DNA from: Alkalicoccus luteus
GTDB lineage: Bacteria; Bacillota; Bacilli; Bacillales; Salisediminibacteriaceae
NCBI RefSeq assembly: GCF_012034335.1
Contig: NZ_JAATHJ010000034.1
Coordinates: 1-36,577 of the forward strand
Length of the DNA stretch: 36,577 nucleotides
Reading direction: 5' to 3'
Shown here: piece after piece, positions 31,891 to 36,577 of the stretch
Numbering within the stretch: position 1 is the stretch's first letter
Layout: the number at the start of each line of letters is the position of its first letter
The notes under the pieces: generated by a model
What the model saw: the letters and a program-made list of their open reading frames with translations, nothing else
Database searches by the model: none
Told to the model about the DNA's origin: nothing
Made by a program: the position numbers and the translations under genes

Positions 31891-33530
31891 TAAATATGAG
31901 CTGTCTGATAGCTGTCCTGCATGGTGAGATACAAGCGGTTCTCCTGCCAGCCGGCTTTGCGAAGAATGTCGCGCACCGGTCCTTTCATATCGACAATCTT
32001 AAGCTCCATTTCTCTGTCACGCAGCATACGCTCCCACGATTCAAGCTCATGAACCGCCACTGCATCGATTGAGTTTACTCCTGAAAAATCGAGAATAACC
32101 TGCTTCGTCTGCGGTCTGGCTTTCAGCCCCTCTTCTATCTTGCTTTCTACAAAAGCAGCATTTGCAAAGTAGAGAGGTGCGTCAATCCGCAGCATGAAAA
32201 TACCCTCCGCTTCTTCGGCATGCGGATAACGCTTCACGTTTCGGTACGCGCCGCTTTCCTCCAGCCAGCCAAGCTCTGCAGTGTGGGGATAAGCACTGCT
32301 CCAAATAAACACTGCAAGGGAGGCACCGATGCCGATAAAAATCCCCTGTTCCACGCCAATCAGCAACGTTGCTGCAAACGTGATCAGCCACACAGCTCCG
32401 TCTGCTCTCCGCAGCTTCATAAGCGCAATGGCTTCTCTCCAGTCGATCAGTTTATACACAGCGACGATTATGACGGAAGCGAGGATTGCATTCGGCAGGT
32501 AATAAAAAGCACCAGTGAAAAACTGCAGCGTCAACAGCAGTAAAACAGCTGTAATAACAGAGGCAAGCGGTGTTTTGGCGCCAGCATCGTAATTCACCGC
32601 CGAACGGGAAAACCCTCCTGTTACCGGAAATCCTCCAAAGAAAGACCCTCCGATATTAGCCGCACCCAGTCCGGACAGCTCACGGTCTGCAGACACGTAC
32701 TGCTTCTCTTTTGCAGCTATGACTTTTGCCATAGCAAAAGACTCCATAAATCCAATAAACGATATCGTCAGCGCGGTTGGCAACAGTGCCAGTGCCGCCT
32801 CACCCGTTACGGATGGAAGTGAAAGTGCAGGAAGTCCTCCGGGCACCTCTCCAATGATGGATACCCCTCCTCCATCCAAATTAAACCAAATAACGGTCCC
32901 GATTCCGAGGAGTACGGCAGCAAGCGGACCGGGCATCATCGGAATAAAACGTTTTGCTGCAAGAATCATTGCAATCCCCGCTGCGGATAATCCTACCGCT
33001 GCCCAATTCCACGACGAAAACTGCATAACAGCCTCTGTCGCGGCTCCAGCCGGCTGACTGCTCTCAAGCGGAATGCCGACAACATGTTTCAGTTGACTGA
33101 ATGCAATGACAATCGCTGCAGCAGACGTAAATCCGCTGATAACAGCATGAGAGAAAAACTTCGTGATAAACCCCAGCCGGAATACTCCCATCAATAATTG
33201 AATGACTCCGACCATGAGCATTAACAGCACCGCGAGCGTTACGTATTCTCCGCTTCCAGGCTCGGCAAGTGGTGAGACGCCCGCAAAGACGAGCAGAGAA
33301 ACGACGGCTACCGGGCCGACCGCAAGCTGCCTTGAGCTTCCAATCATGGCATAAATCAAAATCGGAATAGCAGCAGCATAAAGTCCGGTAACCGGAGGCA
33401 TGCCGGCGAGCATCGCGTACGCCATTCCCTGCGGAATCAGCATCACTGCCACGATAAGGCCGGCGCTTATATCTCCCTGAAGATGTTCTTTTTGATAAGG
33501 TCTCATCCAGTCCAGCCAGGATGATTTCAT
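31887..33530 (-). CDS. SulP family inorganic anion transporter with STAS domain
   Basis: This 547-residue SLC26/SulP protein has about ten to fourteen membrane segments with the family blocks MLIPQGMAYAMLAG and GLYAAAIPILIYAMIGSSRQLAVGPVAV near the N-terminus, then a C-terminal STAS domain (about 440-530, PLYFANAAF, VILDFSGVNSIDA). SulP carriers move sulfate, bicarbonate or related anions. It carries CstR-type sites in its promoter, so sulfite or sulfate export, or another sulfur oxyanion, is a fair guess. It stands where S. aureus has a TauE-type exporter. Confidence 0.94.
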   Translation of the reverse strand: MKSSWLDWMRPYQKEHLQGDISAGLIVAVMLIPQGMAYAMLAGMPPVTGLYAAAIPILIYAMIGSSRQLAVGPVAVVSLLVFAGVSPLAEPGSGEYVTLAVLLMLMVGVIQLLMGVFRLGFITKFFSHAVISGFTSAAAIVIAFSQLKHVVGIPLESSQPAGAATEAVMQFSSWNWAAVGLSAAGIAMILAAKRFIPMMPGPLAAVLLGIGTVIWFNLDGGGVSIIGEVPGGLPALSLPSVTGEAALALLPTALTISFIGFMESFAMAKVIAAKEKQYVSADRELSGLGAANIGGSFFGGFPVTGGFSRSAVNYDAGAKTPLASVITAVLLLLTLQFFTGAFYYLPNAILASVIIVAVYKLIDWREAIALMKLRRADGAVWLITFAATLLIGVEQGIFIGIGASLAVFIWSSAYPHTAELGWLEESGAYRNVKRYPHAEEAEGIFMLRIDAPLYFANAAFVESKIEEGLKARPQTKQVILDFSGVNSIDAVAVHELESWERMLRDREMELKIVDMKGPVRDILRKAGWQENRLYLTMQDSYQTAHIY

Positions 33531-33552
33531 AAGCAGGTCCCTTCTTTCCTAA

Positions 33553-33568
33553 ATACCCTATTGGGTAT
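33553..33568 (-). promoter_or_regulatory. CstR-type operator downstream of the sulP -10
   Basis: ATACC-CTATTG-GGTAT, a full match to the 16-base pattern. It lies 23 bases before the sulP ATG. Confidence 0.75.
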
Positions 33569-33583
33569 ATAACTGATAGCTTT

Positions 33584-33612
33584 ATTTTACATACCCCTGC
33601 GTGTATTGTCAA
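33584..33612 (-). promoter_or_regulatory. Promoter of sulP with a second, partial operator in the spacer
   Basis: On the minus strand a perfect TTGACA (33607-33612) and TAAAAT (33584-33589) are spaced by 17. The partial operator ATACC-CCTGCG-TGTAT (33591-33606) sits exactly in that spacer. Confidence 0.7.
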
Positions 33613-33661
33613 CAACAGACAAACTACATAGTTTTACACAGAAATTTGTCGAAATATTTTG

Positions 33662-33775
33662 TATAATACTCATAAGCAGCAGAGAGACGCTGAACGGCAG
33701 CAGTCATATGTTCCCTATTTCCGGCTTTCTGCTCGCTATAAAAACCCGTCCGGGCTTACCCGGACGGGTTTTTTC
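33662..33775 (+). ncRNA. Candidate small RNA with its own -10 and terminator
   Basis: A perfect TATAAT (33662-33667) points away from sulP. About 75 bases later the very strong terminator at 33741-33775 ends transcription. Between them agcagagag (33678-33686) can pair with ctttctgct (33725-33733). There is no ribosome-bound reading frame and the next gene converges, so a stable RNA of about 100 bases is possible. The -35 is poor. Confidence 0.35.
33741..33775. terminator. Bidirectional Rho-independent terminator
   Basis: A perfect 14-bp stem, aaaacccgtccggg and cccggacgggtttt, loop ctta, with T-tails in both directions. It ends the quinone-reductase-like gene on the minus strand. Confidence 0.92.
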
Positions 33776-33790
33776 AAGTTAAATCAATGA

Positions 33791-34768
33791 TTACCACTCT
33801 GCAATAAGCTTGCCTCGTACGTGGCGGTCTTTTATTCGCTGAAGCGCTTTTGGAACATCTACCATTGGCACCTTCTCAATAGCAGGTATTTTCAACCGGC
33901 CATTACTGAGCATTGAAAGCATGCTGCTTCCAATTGAACCGATTCTCTTTTCATCGCGGATGCTTCCGGACTGATACACACTTCCAAGCGCCACTTGATG
34001 AAACGATTTTGGGTGTTGAAAATCGACAGCATCATCCATGTGCGGTGCTCCTGCAATAAACGCTACTTGCCCGTTGTAGGAAAGTGCTACAATGGAAGCG
34101 TCCGCGTTATCTGTCCCCACTGTATCAAGTACGTGATCGACACCCAGCCCTCCTGTTTCCTGGAGAATCCGCTCGGTAAATGATTCTTCGGAATAATCGA
34201 CGGCTGCGTCTGCACCTAACTCCTTCACATAATCATGGTTGACGCTTCGCGCCGTTGTATAAACAGTCAGTCCTGCATCTTTTGCCAGCTGAATCGCAAA
34301 CGAACCGACACCACCTGCACCAGCGTGGATTAAGATCGATTCTCCTTCCCGCACTCGAAGCTTATCAAACAACGCCTGATAGGCAGTATAACCCGCTACA
34401 GGTAAAGCAGCTGCGTCCGAGTAGGTAACATTATAGGGCAGCTTCGCAGCAGTATGTGCTTTTAAAATCGTAAATTCTGCAAATGCTCCTCGTTCAGCCA
34501 TGTTATTGAGTCCGACAACAGGATCACCAGCCGCAAATCCTTCTGTACCCGGACCTGTTTCCTCCACTTCTCCAGCCGTGTCCAGGCCTAGTACGTGTGG
34601 AAATTCCCATCCCGGATAACCGTTCTCACCCATCTTATAGTCAACTGGATTCAATCCTGCGGCTTTCACACGGACGAGCAGTTCTCCTTCCTGAGGTACC
34701 GGCCGCTCCAGCTCTTCCACTTTCATGCCTTCCCATTTTCCTGTTTCTTCTAGTACTAATGCTTTCAT
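33791..34768 (-). CDS. Quinone-oxidoreductase-like MDR protein
   Basis: This 325-residue NADPH-dependent medium-chain reductase has AAGLNPVDYKMG and HVLGLDTAGEVEETG in its catalytic domain, and the cofactor motif HAGAGGVGSFAIQLAK at about 150. No catalytic-zinc cysteine is present, so it is of the zinc-free QOR type acting on quinones or enones. AGGAGG lies 8 bases before the ATG. A palindrome in the promoter region, ATACT-GTTTT-AGTAT, overlaps the -10-like TATACT (plus 34804-34809). Confidence 0.93.
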   Translation of the reverse strand: MKALVLEETGKWEGMKVEELERPVPQEGELLVRVKAAGLNPVDYKMGENGYPGWEFPHVLGLDTAGEVEETGPGTEGFAAGDPVVGLNNMAERGAFAEFTILKAHTAAKLPYNVTYSDAAALPVAGYTAYQALFDKLRVREGESILIHAGAGGVGSFAIQLAKDAGLTVYTTARSVNHDYVKELGADAAVDYSEESFTERILQETGGLGVDHVLDTVGTDNADASIVALSYNGQVAFIAGAPHMDDAVDFQHPKSFHQVALGSVYQSGSIRDEKRIGSIGSSMLSMLSNGRLKIPAIEKVPMVDVPKALQRIKDRHVRGKLIAEW

Positions 34769-34793
34769 GCATGATCCCTCCTGTGCTGAGCTG

Positions 34794-34809
34794 ATACTGT
34801 TTTAGTATA
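34794..34809 (-). promoter_or_regulatory. -10 and palindrome of the quinone-reductase-like gene
   Basis: ATACT-GTTTT-AGTAT has perfect 5-base arms and overlaps a TATACT on the minus strand about 36 bases from the ATG. Sites of this size and place are typical for HxlR- or MarR-type electrophile-sensing repressors, but the regulator is not identified. Confidence 0.4.
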
Positions 34810-34900
34810 CGTAGGCCTATCTGCGTTCTGCAACTAATAAGCATATGCCGATTGAGTTTTGACGCCCGAACGCGTACATTAGTAAAGTAGTAAACTTTCG

Positions 34901-34926
34901 TCAGCCTCAAGAAGGCTGATTTATTT
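34901..34926 (+). terminator. Small hairpin with T-rich tail in the rarD leader
   Basis: TCAGCCT and AGGCTGA pair over a 5-base loop, followed by tttattt. It lies 25 bases before the rarD start and after a weak TTGACG/TAAAGT promoter (34859-34888), so it could act as an attenuator. Confidence 0.3.
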
Positions 34927-34950
34927 CACTGTCGAGAGAAGGATGCCGTT

Positions 34951-35847
34951 ATGTCAAACGAACATCGCTCAGGCGTGTCCGCAGGCATCGCTGCTTACTC
35001 CCTGTGGGGACTGCTTCCTGTATACTGGAAATGGCTCGAGGTCGTACCTGCTGTGGAAGTGCTTGCCCATCGAATCGTCTGGTCGCTATTATTTATGATC
35101 ATGCTGTTTATCGTGTTAAAAAAAACTAACTTGTTAAAAGAAGATATCCGCTACATTATTTCGCATCCAAAAATTGCAGTAGGGATTTTAACAAGTGCCT
35201 TTTTCATCAGTGTCAACTGGGTGCTATTTATATGGGCTGTTGCCGCTGACAGAATAATCGAGGTCAGCCTTGGCTACTACATAAACCCGCTGATCAACGT
35301 TTTGCTCGGCGTTCTGTTTTTTAAAGAAACATTGTCTGCACGGCAGCGGACTGCTGTCGGGCTCGCTTTTACAGGCGTACTCATCGTTACGATCGGAGCC
35401 GGCCAGATTCCATACGTGGCGCTAGCACTTGCCATGAGCTTCGGTATGTACGGGCTCATAAAGAAACAAACTCAGATAGGTGCGATGACCGGACTTATTA
35501 TTGAGACGCTTTTTCTCATACCGGCTGCCCTGCTCTATTTAATTTACATCCACGAATCGATCGCTGCTGCTTTTTATTTTTCTGATACCGACGTCTTTTT
35601 ACTGCTTGCGGGCACAGGTGTTGCAACAGCCGTGCCGCTGCTTCTCTTTGGTACAGCTGCCAGAAAAATCCCACTGTCCCTGTTAGGGTTTCTGCAGTAT
35701 ATTGCCCCAACCTCCATGCTCTTACTTGGCGTATTTTATTATGGGGAACCTTTCACGTATGCAGACGCTGCTGCATTTATTCTGATTTGGACGGCACTGC
35801 TCCTCTATTCGATCCGCCCTCGCAAAAAACGTGTACAATCTCTCTGA
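34951..35847 (+). CDS. rarD: RarD-type EamA transporter
   Basis: This 298-residue membrane protein has ten hydrophobic segments. The RarD-type N-terminus is clear: GVSAGIAAYSLWGLLPVYWK, then EVLAHRIVWSLLF, NWVLFIWAV and SLGYYINPLINVLLG. It belongs to the chloramphenicol-sensitive RarD branch of the DMT superfamily; the substrate is not established. A ribosome binding site AGAAGGA precedes the ATG. It is followed by the DUF4870 gene after 34 bases. Confidence 0.95.
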   Translation: MSNEHRSGVSAGIAAYSLWGLLPVYWKWLEVVPAVEVLAHRIVWSLLFMIMLFIVLKKTNLLKEDIRYIISHPKIAVGILTSAFFISVNWVLFIWAVAADRIIEVSLGYYINPLINVLLGVLFFKETLSARQRTAVGLAFTGVLIVTIGAGQIPYVALALAMSFGMYGLIKKQTQIGAMTGLIIETLFLIPAALLYLIYIHESIAAAFYFSDTDVFLLLAGTGVATAVPLLLFGTAARKIPLSLLGFLQYIAPTSMLLLGVFYYGEPFTYADAAAFILIWTALLLYSIRPRKKRVQSL

Positions 35848-35881
35848 ACAGGGGATAGTAGCAGAAAGGAGGTATGCCATT

Positions 35882-36223
35882 ATGGAGCAAGTGAAATCTG
35901 AAGACAAACTTCTTGCAGGACTCATTTATATTACAAGCTTCTTTTTCCCAATTATTGCACCGATCGTGATCTGGATTATCCGGAAAAACGATTCGGCATT
36001 CGTCGACTATCATGGACGTGAATATTTTAATCTGTTCATTTCCTATACGATCTACTCGATTATCGCCGGGGTTCTCACCTTCATTTTGATCGGATGGCTG
36101 ATATTACCGGTTCTCGGCTTGGCACTGATAGTCCTTACTATAGTAGGTGCCGTAAAAGCAATATCTGGCGAGCCATACCGCTTTCCGCTCATTTTACGAC
36201 TTATTCCTTCGGTCAACATCTGA
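35882..36223 (+). CDS. DUF4870 family membrane protein
   Basis: This 113-residue protein begins at ATG 35882, 9 bases after AAAGGAGG; a longer frame from 35831 lacks support. It has three membrane helices and the DUF4870 pattern: KLLAGLIYITSFFFPIIAPI, then the FVDYHGREYFNLFISY segment (the conserved H-x-x-x-x-x-N/Q-like motif between helices) and a C-terminal YRFPLILRLI. The function is unknown. It probably shares the rarD transcript and is closed by a terminator. Confidence 0.93.
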   Translation: MEQVKSEDKLLAGLIYITSFFFPIIAPIVIWIIRKNDSAFVDYHGREYFNLFISYTIYSIIAGVLTFILIGWLILPVLGLALIVLTIVGAVKAISGEPYRFPLILRLIPSVNI

Positions 36224-36253
36224 CCCGCTGCTATTCGCTCAGGTTACTCTCAT

Positions 36254-36287
36254 AAACCGGCTTCCGCATCAGGAAGCCGGTTTATTT
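36254..36287 (+). terminator. Rho-independent terminator after rarD-DUF4870
   Basis: aaaccggcttcc (36254-36265) pairs with ggaagccggttt (36272-36283), 6-base loop, followed by tttattt. Confidence 0.88.
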
Positions 36288-36450
36288 GCAGCGACGTTAT
36301 TCATGTAAAGCACGGAGGCGATTCAACACATGCATGTAACGACTAAACTGTCCGTAAATCCGTCTCTTAAAAGGGGGTAAGGCTTCAACCATCTAATACG
36401 CAACATATTTTAGCAGCAATCTGCCGGCTCTCTGCATTTGCTAACAAAAC
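36288..36450. other. Gene-free stretch near the window end
   Basis: I see only a 16-codon frame from ATG 36332 behind GGAGG, too short to call, and no RNA gene. Confidence 0.3.
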
Positions 36451-36500
36451 AAGGGGCTGTCCCATAAGTCGATATTATCGACGGGACAGCCCCTTTTTTA
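36451..36500. terminator. Long hairpin, probably a bidirectional terminator
   Basis: aaggggctgtccc (36451-36463) pairs with gggacagcccctt (36483-36495), with an inner gtcgat/atcgac stem and T-runs on both strands. It could end a minus-strand gene beyond the window, or be the end of a repeat or insertion element. Confidence 0.6.
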
Positions 36501-36577
36501 TGTGTAGAAAAAATTTATAGAAGGAAACAGAAAAAAATCGCCGAACCTGTGTGTAAGCGACAAAACCAACACCACCA

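Noticed and set aside
34901-34926. T-box or other large riboswitch before rarD
   Set aside because: Only one small stem-loop is present; there is no T-box sequence and the leader is too short.
1-36577. CRISPR arrays, tRNA or rRNA genes
   Set aside because: I saw no regularly spaced repeats, cloverleaf sequences or rRNA-like stretches in the window.

Overview
The window looks like a chromosomal segment of a low-to-mid GC Gram-positive bacterium of the Bacillaceae, probably a halotolerant or alkaliphilic one. Reasons: strong AGGAGG-type ribosome binding sites, a B. subtilis-type LexA box, CcpA-type and CstR-type operators, Bacillus-type gene sets (queCDE behind a preQ1-I riboswitch, YebE, DUF3900, DUF456, YolD-like, TrhO), and a very acidic exported solute-binding lipoprotein. 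Most genes lie on the minus strand. There are no rRNA or tRNA genes and no CRISPR array. An AT-rich patch at about 4140-5800 looks foreign.

Layout. 1-210: 3' end of an IS21-family helper gene (istB) and the element end. 530-880: a dispersed intergenic repeat. 929-1499: two tandem cold-shock genes with conserved leaders. 1669-3489: EamA transporter and aldo/keto reductase. 3780-5574: small hypothetical gene, then the AT-rich glycosyltransferase patch. 5837-7147: Dcu-type dicarboxylate transporter with a cre site. 7438-9054: LexA-controlled Y-family polymerase and YolD-like partner. 9121-10083: acetamidase/formamidase. 10151-11299: tiny membrane protein, MinD-like ATPase homologue lacking the Walker A lysine, and a divergent Cys-rich small protein. 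11466-11823: second copy of the dispersed repeat, inverted. 11899-14681: S9 peptidase and MDR dehydrogenase. 14793-16338: hypothetical, DUF456, MmcB-like nuclease. 16413-21080: membrane-anchored alpha/beta hydrolase, msrA, solute-binding lipoprotein. 21379-23636: DUF3900, a repeat element with terminal inverted repeats, YebE. 23875-27515: trhO, queE, queD, queC, riboswitch, metallophosphoesterase, degenerate histidine phosphatase. 28213-33530: a reactive-sulfur cluster under CstR. 33791-36223: quinone-reductase-like MDR protein, RarD, DUF4870.

The most interesting object is msrA (minus strand, 18671-19264). Its reading frame is intact from a start codon with a good ribosome binding site, except for one TGA placed exactly at the catalytic cysteine of the GCFWG motif. 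A small hairpin follows at once. This is the pattern of a selenocysteine MsrA. The alternative is a gene killed by a single Cys-to-stop change.

The second system is the sulfur cluster. CstR has Cys31 and Cys60 and no copper-ligand histidine. Five sites, four of them close ATACC-N6-GGTAT matches, lie at three promoters and in one leader. These promoters drive a SulP transporter, a DUF302 protein plus CstR, and a DsrE2-rhodanese-TusA/rhodanese-rhodanese/persulfide dioxygenase-TusA operon. The enzymes would carry persulfide sulfur on cysteines and oxidise it, and the regulator would switch the genes on when persulfide accumulates. No sulfide:quinone reductase is in the window.
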